NCBI RefSeq assembly: GCF_017744255.1
Contig: NZ_JAGHQP010000001.1
Location: 62,001 to 126,000 of the forward strand
Direction: 5' to 3'
Length of the DNA stretch: 64,000 nt
Source of the DNA: Brevundimonas sp. A19_0
Lineage (GTDB): Bacteria > Pseudomonadota > Alphaproteobacteria > Caulobacterales > Caulobacteraceae
The notes below the pieces were generated by a model. That model was not told where the DNA came from. It was given only the letters and a program-made list of their open reading frames with translations, and did no database searches. The position numbers and the translations under genes are program-made. Below, in pieces: positions 8,240 through 17,938 of the stretch. Position 1 is the first letter of the stretch; every line of letters begins with the position of its first letter.

Positions 8240-9600
8240 GCGGCCACCTCGGGCTGGGCGCCAAGCGACAGGGCGGCGGCGCGGAACGCCTCTCCCCGTA
8301 CCTCGAAGTCGGGAAACTGGTCGAAACTGGCGGCAGCGGGGCTCAGCAGCACCACCTCCTCGCGGCCGGTCGCGGACGCGGCCTCGAACGCCTGCTGGAC
8401 GGCGCTGGCCATGTCGCCGCTGATCCGGTGGGGCACCTCGGCCAGGGCCGCCGCGAACGGCCCGGCCGCCTCGCCGATCAGGAAGGCTTCGACCACACGC
8501 GGGAACAGCTCCGTCAGGTCGTCGATCCCGCCGGCCTTGGCCCGCCCCCCGGCGATCCAGAACACCCGGTCATACGCTGCCAGCGCCTGCCGCGTCGCAT
8601 CGGCATTGGTGGCCTTGGAGTCATTGATGAAGCGCACACGCCCGATCCGCCCGACCGGCTCCATCCGGTGCGCCAGTCCGGGGAAGGACAGCAGGCCCTC
8701 GACGGCCCCCTCATGCGCCACGCCCAGCGCGCGCGCGGCGGCATGGGCAAAGGCGGCGTTCTGCGCATTGTGGCGCCCGGCGAGGGAGGCGGCACCGGAC
8801 AGGTCCACCGGCCCGTCCAGCGTATCGACGCCGTGGCTGCGCGGCAGATAGGCCCCTTCGGCGCCCACCATGATCGCGTCCTTGAGCCCGGCGGCAACCG
8901 TCCGGCCCCAGCGCTCGTCAACGCCGACCAGCGCGACCTGCCCTGCGCCAAGGTTCGCGAATATCCGCGCCTTGGCCGCGACATAGCCCTCCATGCCGCC
9001 GTGCCGGTCCAGATGGTCCGGGCTGATGTTGGTCAGGATCGCCACATCGGGCGCGAAGGTGGTGGTCAGGTCCAGCTGGTAGGACGAGCACTCGATCACA
9101 TAGACCGCCCCCGGCGTCGGCTTTGGCAGGGCCAGCACGCCGATGCCGATGTTGCCGCCCATGTGCACCGTCATCCCGGCCTGCTTGAGGACCCAGGCGG
9201 TCAGGGCCGTGGTCGTCGACTTGCCATTGGTCCCCGTGATCGCCACCACCTGCGGCCGCTCGCCCTCGGCCAGCGCCGCCAGCGCCCGCGCGAACAGCTC
9301 CAGATCGCCGACGATCTCAATCCCGGCCTCCTTCGCCTTATCGACGGACCAGTGCGGAACCGGATGGGTCAGGGGCACACCCGGCGACAGCACCAGGGCG
9401 GCAAAGCCCGACCAGTCGGCGGTCGTCAGGTCCTCGACGACAAATCCCTCGGCCCCGGCCTGCATGCGGCTGGAAATGCCGTCATCCCACAGCACCGGCT
9501 CAGCGCCCCCGGCCTTGAGGGCGCGCGCCGCCGTCAGTCCCGACCGTCCAAGGCCGAAGACCGCGACCCGCCTGCCCTCGAAACCGGGAACCGGGATCAT
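8236..9600 (-). CDS. murD: UDP-N-acetylmuramoyl-L-alanine--D-glutamate ligase
   Basis: MurD adds D-glutamate to UDP-MurNAc-L-Ala in the cytoplasm. The 454-residue protein has an N-terminal Rossmann segment (VFGLGRSGL), the ATP-binding loop ITGTNGKSTTTAL, the central SSYQLD and SPDHLDRH motifs, and the C-terminal FINDSKATNADATRQAL region that binds substrate. It lies 3 bp after mraY and overlaps ftsW by 4 bp, consistent with translational coupling in the dcw operon. Confidence 0.97.
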   Translation of the reverse strand: MIPVPGFEGRRVAVFGLGRSGLTAARALKAGGAEPVLWDDGISSRMQAGAEGFVVEDLTTADWSGFAALVLSPGVPLTHPVPHWSVDKAKEAGIEIVGDLELFARALAALAEGERPQVVAITGTNGKSTTTALTAWVLKQAGMTVHMGGNIGIGVLALPKPTPGAVYVIECSSYQLDLTTTFAPDVAILTNISPDHLDRHGGMEGYVAAKARIFANLGAGQVALVGVDERWGRTVAAGLKDAIMVGAEGAYLPRSHGVDTLDGPVDLSGAASLAGRHNAQNAAFAHAAARALGVAHEGAVEGLLSFPGLAHRMEPVGRIGRVRFINDSKATNADATRQALAAYDRVFWIAGGRAKAGGIDDLTELFPRVVEAFLIGEAAGPFAAALAEVPHRISGDMASAVQQAFEAASATGREEVVLLSPAAASFDQFPDFEVRGEAFRAAALSLGAQPEVAA

Positions 9601-9603
9601 CGT

Positions 9604-10710
9604 CTATCTCAGTTTCAGGGTCGCCAGACCCGCCAGCGCCAGCATGGCCGACACGATCCAGAACCGGATCACCACGGTCGACTCGGGCCAGCCCATCTTC
9701 TCGAAATGGTGGTGAATCGGCGCCATCAGGAAGACGCGCTTTCCGGTAGCCTTGAAATATCCCACCTGGATCATGACCGACAGGGCTTCCAGCACGAACA
9801 GGCCGCCGACGATGCCCAGCACCAGCTCGTGCTTGGTGGTCACGGCGACGGCGCCCAGCGCCCCGCCCAGCGCCAGCGAGCCGGTGTCGCCCATGAAGAT
9901 CTTCGCGGGCGGGGCGTTGTACCACAGGAACCCCGTGCCCCCGCCGATGATGGCCGCGAGGAACACCGACAGCTCACCGGCGCCCGGCACATGGTGGATC
10001 TGCAGATACTCTGAGAAGGCAAAGTTCCCGGCCAGATAGGCAATCATGCCGAACGCGGCCGAGGCCATCATGACCGGCACGATGGCCAGGCCGTCCAGCC
10101 CGTCGGTCAGGTTCACCGCATTGGAAAAGCCGACGATGGTGAAGGCCGCGAACGCCACATAGAACCAGCCGATGTTCAGCAGCACATCCTTGAAGAAGGG
10201 GAAGGCGACCGAGGTCTCGAGCCCCGCCGAGGTCGAGGGCGTCATCCACAGCACGGTCAGCACGCCCGCGATCACGGCGACGACCGTCTGGGCGACCAGC
10301 TTCTGTTTCGAGGTCAGGCCGGCCGAGCTCTGCTTGGTCACCTTGGAATAGTCATCGACGAAGCCCAGCACCGCGAACGCCAGCGTCACGCCCGACACGA
10401 TCCAGATGTAGGGATTGGTCAGATCCCCCCACATCAGCACCGCCACGGCAATGCCGGTCAGGATCATCAGGCCGCCCATGGTCGGGGTGCCGACCTTTGA
10501 CAGGTGCGAGACCGGGCCATCGTCGCGGATCGGCTGGCCCTTGCCCTGCTTCTTGCGCATCCAGGCGATGAAACGGCTGCCCATGGCCACGGCCACGATC
10601 ATGGCGGTCGCCAGCGCCAGCGCCACGCGCACGGTCTGGTACTGCACCAGATTCAGCAGCGGATAATCCTGGGCGACGTCCGCATAGTAGAGATAGAGCA
10701 GGTAAAACAC
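9604..10710 (-). CDS. mraY: Phospho-N-acetylmuramoyl-pentapeptide transferase
   Basis: MraY transfers phospho-MurNAc-pentapeptide to undecaprenyl phosphate and forms lipid I. The 368-residue protein has about ten membrane segments. It also has the cytoplasmic motifs [15 protein letters not shown] and [11 protein letters not shown] that bind magnesium and substrate. The start is GTG at 10710, supported by GGAGG about 10 bases upstream. It lies 14 bp after murF. Confidence 0.97.
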   Translation of the reverse strand: MFYLLYLYYADVAQDYPLLNLVQYQTVRVALALATAMIVAVAMGSRFIAWMRKKQGKGQPIRDDGPVSHLSKVGTPTMGGLMILTGIAVAVLMWGDLTNPYIWIVSGVTLAFAVLGFVDDYSKVTKQSSAGLTSKQKLVAQTVVAVIAGVLTVLWMTPSTSAGLETSVAFPFFKDVLLNIGWFYVAFAAFTIVGFSNAVNLTDGLDGLAIVPVMMASAAFGMIAYLAGNFAFSEYLQIHHVPGAGELSVFLAAIIGGGTGFLWYNAPPAKIFMGDTGSLALGGALGAVAVTTKHELVLGIVGGLFVLEALSVMIQVGYFKATGKRVFLMAPIHHHFEKMGWPESTVVIRFWIVSAMLALAGLATLKLR

Positions 10711-10724
10711 CTCAGACGGCCTCC

Positions 10725-12137
10725 TTAAGCCCCATCGTCAGAATTCAGGGCAGCCAGCGCCGCCGCAATCAGTCCGGCGCGCGAGCCGTTCGATCCCTTG
10801 ACCATGACCAGGTCGCCGTCACGCACCAGGGCGTCGACGTCTCCGGCCATGGCGGTGGCCGTCTCGCGCCACTCGCCGCGCCGGCCTGCGGGCAGCGCCT
10901 CGTGCAGGTGGCGCATCATCGGTCCGGCCGTGTGGACCACATCGATGCCGCCATCCGCCAGCGGCCCGGCCAGTCCCGCATGCATGGCTTCGGCCTGGTC
11001 GCCCAGCTCCAGCATGTCGGTCAGGAAGACCACGCGCCGTCCGCCCTGCGGGAGGGTCCGGGCCCCCAGGCTGCGGAATCCCGCCGTCATCGACAGCGGA
11101 TTGGCGTTATAGCTCTCGTCGATCAGGGTGAAGGCCTCGCCCCCGGCCCTGCGGATCTGGCGCACCTGTCCCCGGCCCGCCAGCGGCGCGAACCCGGCCA
11201 GCGCCGTGAGCGCGGTGTCCAGCGACACCTCCATGGCCCGCAGCACCGTCAGCACCGCCAGGCTGTTCAGGCCCCAGTGATAGCCCGACTGGCGCAGCCG
11301 GAAGTCCAGCGCCTGCTCCTCGACCACGGCCGAGACCGTCGCCCCCTCGGCGTCCGGCTGGAAGTCCAGCAACCGCGCTCCATGGTCGGCGGCGCTTCCG
11401 AACAGTCGCACCTCGGCGCCTTGCTCACGTGCGACATCGGCCAGCAGCCGCGTCCACGGATTGTCCCCGTTGATGACGGCGATGCCCCCGGGCTCCAGAC
11501 CCTCGAAGATCGCCGCCTTCTCGCGCGCCACCCCGGCCTCGCCGTCGGCGAAGGCCTCGATGTGCACAGGGCCGACCGTGGTCACGCAGGCCACGTGCGG
11601 CCGGACCATCTTCGACAGGGGGCCGATCTCGCCCGGCGCATTCATGCCGATCTCGAACACCGCCCGCTCGGTGTCGCGTGGCATGCGCGCCAGCGTCAGC
11701 GGCACGCCGATATGGTTGTTGTAGCTCTTGACCGAGGCGTGGGCCCGGCCGGCCAGATCAAGGCCGGCCTTGATCGCCTGGGTCACGCTGGTCTTGCCGA
11801 CACTGCCGGTCACCGCAGCGCGCCGGGCCGGGGCCCTCACCCGTGCCGTCTCGCCCAGAGCCTCAAGCGCCCTCAGCGTGTCGCCCACCTCGACGAACGG
11901 CCCGCCCTCCACCGGCCGCTCGACCAGGGCTCCGGCCGCGCCGGCCTCAAAGGCCCCTCTCGCGAACTCATGGCCGTCCCGCACGCCCTTCAGCGCCACG
12001 AACAGCTTGCCGGGTTCGATCTCGCGGCTGTCGAAGGCGACGCCGTCGACGACGAAGGTCTCACCCCTCAGCCGGCCCCCGGTCGCCCGGGCAATCTCGT
12101 CTGCCGTCCAGAGCGGCGCAGTAGGGGTTTCAGGCAT
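10725..12137 (-). CDS. murF: UDP-MurNAc-tripeptide--D-alanyl-D-alanine ligase
   Basis: MurF adds the D-Ala-D-Ala dipeptide to complete the UDP-MurNAc-pentapeptide. The 470-residue protein has the ATP loop [13 protein letters not shown], the central [10 protein letters not shown] motif typical of MurF, and the [10 protein letters not shown] substrate motif. The start is the ATG at 12137, which overlaps the murE 3' end by 8 bp. Confidence 0.97.
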   Translation of the reverse strand: MPETPTAPLWTADEIARATGGRLRGETFVVDGVAFDSREIEPGKLFVALKGVRDGHEFARGAFEAGAAGALVERPVEGGPFVEVGDTLRALEALGETARVRAPARRAAVTGSVGKTSVTQAIKAGLDLAGRAHASVKSYNNHIGVPLTLARMPRDTERAVFEIGMNAPGEIGPLSKMVRPHVACVTTVGPVHIEAFADGEAGVAREKAAIFEGLEPGGIAVINGDNPWTRLLADVAREQGAEVRLFGSAADHGARLLDFQPDAEGATVSAVVEEQALDFRLRQSGYHWGLNSLAVLTVLRAMEVSLDTALTALAGFAPLAGRGQVRQIRRAGGEAFTLIDESYNANPLSMTAGFRSLGARTLPQGGRRVVFLTDMLELGDQAEAMHAGLAGPLADGGIDVVHTAGPMMRHLHEALPAGRRGEWRETATAMAGDVDALVRDGDLVMVKGSNGSRAGLIAAALAALNSDDGA

Positions 12138-13593
12138 GAACGCTCAGGGCCTCACTGGCGACGGTCACATCGTCGAACGGGTGCACGGTCGCCCCGACGA
12201 TCTGACCCTGCTCATGCCCCTTTCCGGCGATCAGCACCACATCCCCGTCTTCTGCGCGCTCGATGGCCGACTGGATAGCCATCCGACGGTCCCCGATCTC
12301 CTCGGCATCCGGACAGCCGTTGCGGACCTCGGCCCGGATCGTCGCCGGATCTTCGGAGCGCGGATTGTCATCCGTGACGATGGCGACATCCGCCAGCTCG
12401 GCGGCCACCTGGCCCATCAGGGGGCGCTTGGCCCGATCCCGGTCCCCGCCGGCCCCGAACACGACGATCAGCCGCCCGCGCGTATGGGGGCGAAGCGACT
12501 GCAGCACGGTCTGCAGACCATCGGGCGTATGGGCGTAATCGACATAGACCTCGGCCCGGCCCCAGGAACGGCCGCCCTGCACCCGCTCCAGCCGGCCCCG
12601 CGCGCCCTCGATCTTCTCCAGCGCCGCCAGCACATCGCCGATGGCCGCGCCCCCCGCGATGCACAGGCCTGCGGCCACCAAAACGTTCGAGGCCTGGAAG
12701 GCGCCCGCCAGCGGCAGCAGCACCTCATGGCTCTCGCCGCGATAGTCGAGCATCAGCCGCTGACCCTCCGGCAGGGCCTCGCGCCCCGTCAGGGTCAGGT
12801 CGCGACCCCGCTGGCCCACGCCCATGATGTTCAGGCCCGACATGATCCCGGCTGCGGCAAAGCGCGAATAGGCGTCGGAGTCGGCGTTCAGCACCGCCGT
12901 CCGGCCGCGCGGCAACAGGGTCTCGAACAGTCGCAGCTTGGCCGACCGATAGGCGTCCATGTCACCATGATAATCCAGATGGTCCTGCGTCAGGTTGGTA
13001 AAGGCCGCGGCCTTCAGCGCCACGCCGTCCAGGCGCCGCTGGTCGATCCCGTGAGACGAGGCTTCCAGCGCCAGATGGGTGACCCCGCCCGCCGCCATGT
13101 CGGCCAGCAGGCGCGCCGCCTCGGCCGCATCGGGGCTGGTCAGGCCGGGGCCGGTCAGGGCGGTCAGCTCGCCCTTGCGCTGCACGGTCGCGCCGAGGGT
13201 GCCCATACTGGCCGAGACCAGACCCATGTGCGCCCAGATCTGGCGGCAGAAGGTGGCGACCGACGTCTTGCCATTGGTGCCCGTCACGGCGACGCAGGTG
13301 CGCGGCTGGGCCCCGTAGAAGCCCCGCGCGGCCAGCGCATAGGCGCGGCGCACGTCGCCTGCGGTCACCAGCACCGGTGCTGCACCGGCGGGCGTGTCGG
13401 AGGGGGCCAGCACGGCAGCGGCGCCCCGCGCCAGGGCCTGGGGGATGAAGGCGCGGCCGTCCTGGGCCGTGCCCGGCAGGGCGACGAACAGGCTGCCGGC
13501 ATCCACCTTGCGGCTGTCGGCGGTCACACCGGTGATGACCGGGTCGGCGGGCACGTCCCGCTTGAGAAGATCGGACAGACGCTGGCCCTGCAT
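12130..13593 (-). CDS. murE: UDP-MurNAc-L-Ala-D-Glu--meso-diaminopimelate ligase
   Basis: MurE adds the third stem-peptide residue. The ATP loop VTGTNGKTSVATF and the DHLDYHGDM motif are present. The DDNPRSEDP motif is the usual mark of enzymes that accept meso-diaminopimelate rather than lysine, as expected for a Gram-negative. I place the start at the ATG at 13593, whose codon overlaps the ftsI stop as TGATG. A GTG one codon upstream is an alternative. Confidence 0.96.
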   Translation of the reverse strand: MQGQRLSDLLKRDVPADPVITGVTADSRKVDAGSLFVALPGTAQDGRAFIPQALARGAAAVLAPSDTPAGAAPVLVTAGDVRRAYALAARGFYGAQPRTCVAVTGTNGKTSVATFCRQIWAHMGLVSASMGTLGATVQRKGELTALTGPGLTSPDAAEAARLLADMAAGGVTHLALEASSHGIDQRRLDGVALKAAAFTNLTQDHLDYHGDMDAYRSAKLRLFETLLPRGRTAVLNADSDAYSRFAAAGIMSGLNIMGVGQRGRDLTLTGREALPEGQRLMLDYRGESHEVLLPLAGAFQASNVLVAAGLCIAGGAAIGDVLAALEKIEGARGRLERVQGGRSWGRAEVYVDYAHTPDGLQTVLQSLRPHTRGRLIVVFGAGGDRDRAKRPLMGQVAAELADVAIVTDDNPRSEDPATIRAEVRNGCPDAEEIGDRRMAIQSAIERAEDGDVVLIAGKGHEQGQIVGATVHPFDDVTVASEALSVHA

Positions 13594-15350
13594 CACAGCG
13601 AGGCCTCCATGTCCTTGAGCGTCGGATTGGGGCGTCCGTCGGCCAGCTGCCAGGCATCGTCCGCGCGCTTCACACCGACGAAGGGCGCGATCCGTTCGGC
13701 GATCCGTCCGACGGCCGGCGCGGCGACGAAGCCGCCGGTGCGCGGATAGCTGCCCGGCTCATCGACCAGCACCAGAATGGCATAGCGCGGCGCATCCAGC
13801 GGCCCATCGCTGGGGAACACGCCGATGAAGGTGCCGACCGCGACCGCCGGGTCATAGCGGCTGCCGGTCCATTTGTTGGCCGAGCCGGTCTTGCCGCCGA
13901 CGCGCAGGCCCGCCGCATTGGCCCGACCGCCCGAACCGCGCACCACATTGCGCCGCATCAGGTCCAGCATGTTCACACTGGTCTGGGGGCTGACGACCTG
14001 TTTCGGATCAACCCCTGCGCCGCCCTTGCGCAGGCTGAGCGGCACATAGCGCCCGCCGTTGCTGAGCGCGCCCACCGCCGTGATCACCTGCACCGGCGTC
14101 ACCATGATGCCATAGCCGAACGACAACGACGCCAGCGTCGAGGGCGACCAGTCGCGCGGCACCCGCGGCGCGGCCGATTCCACCAGCTCGATCGGCGCCC
14201 GCTCCAGCAGGCCCAGCCGCCCGAAATAGTCCTTCATCACATCGGGGCCCATCTGCACCGCGAGGCGCGAGGTGCCGATGTTGGACGAGTGCAGATAGAC
14301 CTCTTCCAGCGTCATCACCCGGTTCTGGGCGTGGAAGTCCGTGATCCGGCGATTGCCGATCATGAAGGGCTCGGAGGCGTCGAACAGGGTCGCCATGTCC
14401 GCCGCGCCGGTGTCCAGCCCGGCCGCGACCGTGAAGCTCTTGAACACCGAGCCCATTTCATAGTGGCCCGAGGTCGCCAGATTGCGCGAGCCGCTGTCGG
14501 GCCAGCTGGCCATGGCCAGCACCTCGCCCGTCTGGACATTGGTGACGATCGCCACCCCGGCCTTGGCCTGGGTCTCGGCCATGGCCGTGGCCAGCTCGCT
14601 TTCGACCACGCCCTGGATGCGCAGGTCGATCGACAGGGCGAACGGTTCACCCGCCGCGCCATCGGCCCGCAGTTCCTTGTCAAAGGCCAGCTCGACGCCG
14701 GAGATGCCCTGCCCGCCCGTGTCGGTCGCGCCGATCAGGTGCCGGGCCTGACCGCCCTCCAGCGGATAGACGCGGCCATCCTCCATCGAGAAGGTCACCC
14801 CGCCCAGGCCCAGGTCGTGCACCTTCGCCCGCTCCTGCGGGGTCAGGCCGCTGGCGACGATCACCTGACGGTCGCCCCACAGCGCGCCCTTCAGCCGGTC
14901 GGCATCCAGCTCGGGCATGGCGCGCCGGATTTCGCGGAAGGCCACATCGCGGTCCCAGACCTGCGAGGGGTCGATGAACATGGCGTAGAAGATGACGTCG
15001 GTGGCCAGCAGCCGACCATTTCGATCGGTCAGGTCCGCCCGACTGCGGTCCGAGGCCACGCCGGCATAGCCTGCGTCCACGGGTTGCAGCAGGGCCGCAT
15101 AGCCGGCCCTCAGCGCCAGACCGCTGAACACCACGCCGAAAACGGCCATCACCAGAAAGATGCGGACCCGGCTGTCTTCCTCGGGCCGGGCGTCGGCGCG
15201 GGCACGCTCGAAGCCGTGCTCGATCCACCACACCGCCTCCGCCAGCCAGCGCCACGAGGGCGACAGGCGCCGCGCCCGGCTTTCCAGATCCTTGAGCGGG
15301 CGACGCGCGGACGGCCGCCGCATCGACGAGGGATGGTGCTGGACGCTCAT
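13593..15350 (-). CDS. ftsI: Septal peptidoglycan transpeptidase (class B PBP)
   Basis: FtsI cross-links septal peptidoglycan. From the ATG at 15350, which overlaps the ftsL stop as ATGA, the protein has 585 residues. A cytoplasmic N-terminus is followed by one membrane anchor (VRIFLVMAVFGVVFSGLAL), a dimerisation domain and the transpeptidase domain. The penicillin-binding motifs are in order: GSVFKS with the nucleophilic serine, SSN, and KTG in GGKTGSANKW. The longer upstream open frame has no family similarity and overlaps ftsL. Confidence 0.96.
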   Translation of the reverse strand: MSVQHHPSSMRRPSARRPLKDLESRARRLSPSWRWLAEAVWWIEHGFERARADARPEEDSRVRIFLVMAVFGVVFSGLALRAGYAALLQPVDAGYAGVASDRSRADLTDRNGRLLATDVIFYAMFIDPSQVWDRDVAFREIRRAMPELDADRLKGALWGDRQVIVASGLTPQERAKVHDLGLGGVTFSMEDGRVYPLEGGQARHLIGATDTGGQGISGVELAFDKELRADGAAGEPFALSIDLRIQGVVESELATAMAETQAKAGVAIVTNVQTGEVLAMASWPDSGSRNLATSGHYEMGSVFKSFTVAAGLDTGAADMATLFDASEPFMIGNRRITDFHAQNRVMTLEEVYLHSSNIGTSRLAVQMGPDVMKDYFGRLGLLERAPIELVESAAPRVPRDWSPSTLASLSFGYGIMVTPVQVITAVGALSNGGRYVPLSLRKGGAGVDPKQVVSPQTSVNMLDLMRRNVVRGSGGRANAAGLRVGGKTGSANKWTGSRYDPAVAVGTFIGVFPSDGPLDAPRYAILVLVDEPGSYPRTGGFVAAPAVGRIAERIAPFVGVKRADDAWQLADGRPNPTLKDMEASL

Positions 15351-15724
15351 TGCGCACCCTCCGCCACATCCGCCGGTGCCGCGTCGGCCTCCGCCGGTAC
15401 AGGCGTGACATCCTCGCCGGCCGGTGCCGCGACTGGCGCCTCGGGCGCATCCTCGCCGATGGGGGCCAGACCGGCCTGACGGGACAGGGCCTCCAGTCGC
15501 GCCGGGCTCTCGAGGCGCGCCACCTCGGCCCGCAGCATGCGAACCCGGAGCGAGGACTGGTCGATCTCGCGCTCCAGCTGGGCTATGCGCGAGGTCTCGC
15601 GCGCCGCCGACGCCTTGGTCAGATAGACCGACAGCAGCATGGCCGCGACGCACAGCAGGCCGAAGATCTCGACCCAGCGAACACCGCGCACCTTCCAGTC
15701 GAACAGACGGCGGACCATCGTCAT
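15347..15724 (-). CDS. ftsL: Cell division protein FtsL (membrane anchor/coiled coil)
   Basis: A 125-residue bitopic protein placed between rsmH and ftsI, the standard ftsL position. It has a short cytoplasmic tail, one membrane segment ([18 protein letters not shown]), then a periplasmic leucine-heptad region with the [10 protein letters not shown] and LRAEVARLE segments. These support the coiled coil that binds FtsB/DivIC. An Ala/Pro/Glu-rich C-terminal tail of about 35 residues looks disordered. Sequence is poorly conserved in this family, so the assignment rests on layout and position. Confidence 0.88.
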   Translation of the reverse strand: MTMVRRLFDWKVRGVRWVEIFGLLCVAAMLLSVYLTKASAARETSRIAQLEREIDQSSLRVRMLRAEVARLESPARLEALSRQAGLAPIGEDAPEAPVAAPAGEDVTPVPAEADAAPADVAEGAQ

Positions 15725-16677
15725 GCGGCCAGCCTCCCCCAGGCGGGAGCTGCTGTCCGCACGGCGGCCCGCAGCCGGGCCGAGCGGGCGCGCGGATTGG
15801 CGGCCAGCTCTGCCTCTCCGGCGTCGACCGACCCCTTGAACTGCAGGGTGAAGCTCGGCACCCGGGGCTCGACCTTCTGCGGGGCGTGGCGCGACCCGCC
15901 GGGCGCGTTGCCCGTGCGCTCGGTCAGGAAGCTCTTGACCATCCGGTCTTCCAGAGAGTGGAAGGTCACCACCGCCAGCCGCCCGCCTTCCGGCAGCACC
16001 GCCTCGGCGCCTTCCAGCCCCCGGGCCAGTTCGCCCAGCTCGTCATTCACGGCGATGCGCAGGGCCTGGAACACCCGTGTGGCCGGATGGGTGGGCGCCC
16101 CGCGCCGTCCGCCCAGCGCCGCCTCGACCACTTCGGCCAGATCCAGGGTCCGCTCGAACGGGCGCTCGACCCGGCGGCGCAGGATGGCCGTGGCGATCCG
16201 GCCAGATTGGCGCTCGTCGCCGTACAGTTTGAAGATATGCGCCAGCGGACCGTGGTCCCAGCTGTTGACGATATCGGCCGCGCTCTGGCCTTCGCGCGAC
16301 ATGCGCATGTCCAGCGGGCCGTCCTTCATGAAGGAAAAGCCGCGCTCGGCCTGGTCCAGCTGCATCGACGACACGCCTATGTCGAACACGACCGCATCGA
16401 CCCGCGCCTCACCGTCCAGCACATCGGCCAGCTCCGAGAAGGCCGAGCGGATCAGGCGGAACCGGTCCGGAAATGCTTGCCTCAGAGCCTCGGCATGGGG
16501 CTCGACCGTCGGGTCGCGATCCAGCGCGATCACCTCGGCGCCCGCCTCCAGAAAGGCACGCGAATAGCCGCCGGCGCCGAAGGTGGCATCCACCACCCGC
16601 TGACCGGGCGCCGGGCGCACCGCTTCGATCACGGCATCCAGCAGGACGGGAATGTGCGGCCGACCGGTGTCGGTCAT
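15721..16677 (-). CDS. rsmH: 16S rRNA (cytosine(1402)-N4)-methyltransferase
   Basis: RsmH (MraW) N4-methylates C1402 of 16S rRNA using S-adenosylmethionine. The 318-residue protein has the SAM loop [14 protein letters not shown] followed by the acidic ALDRD motif. It also has the [11 protein letters not shown] and [14 protein letters not shown] motifs characteristic of the family. Stop and start codons overlap its neighbours mraZ and ftsL by 4 bp each. Confidence 0.97.
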   Translation of the reverse strand: MTDTGRPHIPVLLDAVIEAVRPAPGQRVVDATFGAGGYSRAFLEAGAEVIALDRDPTVEPHAEALRQAFPDRFRLIRSAFSELADVLDGEARVDAVVFDIGVSSMQLDQAERGFSFMKDGPLDMRMSREGQSAADIVNSWDHGPLAHIFKLYGDERQSGRIATAILRRRVERPFERTLDLAEVVEAALGGRRGAPTHPATRVFQALRIAVNDELGELARGLEGAEAVLPEGGRLAVVTFHSLEDRMVKSFLTERTGNAPGGSRHAPQKVEPRVPSFTLQFKGSVDAGEAELAANPRARSARLRAAVRTAAPAWGRLAA

Positions 16678-17159
16678 GAGCCCGCCCCCTCGACCTTCAG
16701 CTGGGCCGCCAGCCGCAGCGCGCCCAGTTCGGCAATGCCCGCGCGCGCCAGCTGTCGGCGCTCGGCCCGGCGCGCCACCCAGGCCTCGCGGTTCCAGATC
16801 TGGAAGCGGTCGCCCAGCCCCACGATCACCACCGTCTCGCCCAGACCGGCATCCTGGATCAGGCTTTCCGGCAAGGTTACGCGCCCGCCGCCGTCAAAGG
16901 TCAGCCGGGTCTGTTCGCCCAGCACCTGCCACTCCAGCGCCGAGCGCTGCTCGGACCCGAACGGCAGGGAGCGGATCATTTCGACATAGGTGGCGAACAG
17001 GGGGTCCCCGCCGGCCTCGAGACAGTCAGCCTCGATCGACGGAAAGACGAAGATGGCGTGCTCGGCCCCGTTTTCGGAGGTGCGGAAGTCCTGCGGGATC
17101 AGCAGCCGCCGCTTCGCGTCCAATTGTTTCTCGACCGTCGAGAGAAACACCCCGTCCAC
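16674..17159 (-). CDS. mraZ: Transcriptional regulator MraZ
   Basis: MraZ is the AbrB-like DNA-binding repressor that opens dcw clusters. The two repeats of the fold are visible: the N-terminal [13 protein letters not shown] and the second [12 protein letters not shown]. The longest frame starts with GTG at 17159. A second GTG at 17150 gives the [14 protein letters not shown]-terminus that better matches the family. It is the first gene of the operon, and its probable operator lies 75 bp upstream. Confidence 0.94.
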   Translation of the reverse strand: MDGVFLSTVEKQLDAKRRLLIPQDFRTSENGAEHAIFVFPSIEADCLEAGGDPLFATYVEMIRSLPFGSEQRSALEWQVLGEQTRLTFDGGGRVTLPESLIQDAGLGETVVIVGLGDRFQIWNREAWVARRAERRQLARAGIAELGALRLAAQLKVEGAGS

Positions 17160-17233
17160 TCGGACCCGTGAGGCCCGCCCCTTGGCTTACAACGCGACGC
17201 CCAGCCGACGTCAGACACCCCAAATCATTCGAC

Positions 17234-17268
17234 TGGGATAGCATGGGATGAAATGGGTCTCAATGGGA
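17234..17268 (-). promoter_or_regulatory. Four MraZ-type boxes over the candidate mra promoter
   Basis: On the plus strand TGGGA, TGGGA, TGGGT and TGGGA start at 17234, 17244, 17254 and 17264, an exact 10-bp period with 5-bp spacers. This is the known MraZ-binding repeat. On the minus strand the same bases contain a candidate promoter: TTGAGA at 17263-17258, a 17-bp spacer and TATCCC at 17240-17235. MraZ bound here would cover both promoter elements, which implies autorepression of the operon. Confidence 0.85.
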
Positions 17269-17414
17269 TTAGTTGACGATCCTTAACCATAAGGACGGTC
17301 CAGAACTGTCATCTCGACTGCAACAATGAGAACATACAGCGAACATGCCAAGTATTAACAGCCTGTGGACACAGTGTGCGCCACCTTTGCGCTCAAAGGG
17401 TTAACGGGCGCTCG

Positions 17415-17502
17415 GCCTCAAGCAGCGAGCGCCCGCGGCGCGAGCGGTAGGCAAGGAAGACGCTGCCTCAAGCAGCGAGCCGCCGCGCGGCGAGCGATAG
17501 GC
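17415..17502 (+). repeat. Two copies of a 38-nt hairpin repeat, 50-bp period
   Basis: Copies at 17415-17452 and 17465-17502 share GCCTCAAGCAGCGAG at the left and CGAGCGRTAGGC at the right. Their 11-nt centres differ (CGCCCGCGGCG and CCGCCGCGCGG) yet each folds into a 4-bp stem with a CGC loop. A third copy lies at 43221-43258 in reverse orientation. The rest of the interval 17160-17517 holds the mra control region and nothing that looks coding. Confidence 0.8.
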
Positions 17503-17517
17503 TCTCCAATAAAAATG

Positions 17518-17892
17518 CCAGACGGTCTGTAAGCCGGGTTCTGTACCGCCCGGAGGCGGTGACGATCATTCCTCTAGGCCGATCGTTGCCGACCGGCTCC
17601 AGCAACCAACCCGGACGTCTGGGGCGGTGACCCCCGCACGGCAAGCCGCGCGCGACATCCCTATTCGGTCTTGCTCCAGGCGGGGTTTACCGTGCCGTCT
17701 CCGTTGCCGTCGACGCGGTGGGCTCTTACCCCACCCTTTCACCCTTCCCGGCCTCGAAAGACCGGAGGTTTGCTTTCTGTGGCACTGTCCCTCGGGTCAC
17801 CCCGGGCGGGCGTTACCCGCCGCCTTTTCACCGTGGAGCCCGGACTTTCCTCGCCGGGGCCGAAACCCCGCCGCGACCGTCCGACCGTCTGG
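17518..17892 (-). ncRNA. rnpB: RNase P RNA (class A)
   Basis: Catalytic RNA of ribonuclease P, which trims tRNA 5' leaders. Read on the minus strand it contains the universal 5' element GAGGAAAGTCCGGGCTCCA (17852-17834), the AGAGGAATGATCGTC element and the conserved 3' element ACAGAACCCGGCTTA (17544-17530). The ends pair as a 10-bp P1 stem, CCAGACGGTC at 17892-17883 with GACCGTCTGG at 17527-17518. A CATTTTTATT tract follows the 3' end and may serve as terminator. The length of about 375 nt fits the alphaproteobacterial type. Confidence 0.96.
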
Positions 17893-17899
17893 CGACCGA

Positions 17900-17928
17900 C
17901 AGATGCGCCCTGTCACGAGCCGCGTCAA
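17900..17928 (-). promoter_or_regulatory. rnpB promoter
   Basis: On the minus strand TTGACG (17928-17923), a 17-bp spacer and CATCTG (17905-17900) end 7 bases before the 5' end of the P1 stem. The spacing fits a housekeeping promoter that starts transcription at the mature end. Confidence 0.65.
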
Positions 17929-17938
17929 TCGGAGGGGC

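Noticed and set aside
17283-17290. TTAACCAT as a CtrA half-site upstream of mraZ
   Set aside because: No second TTAA is at the 7-bp spacing needed for a full CtrA site; other TTAA motifs nearby are too far away.
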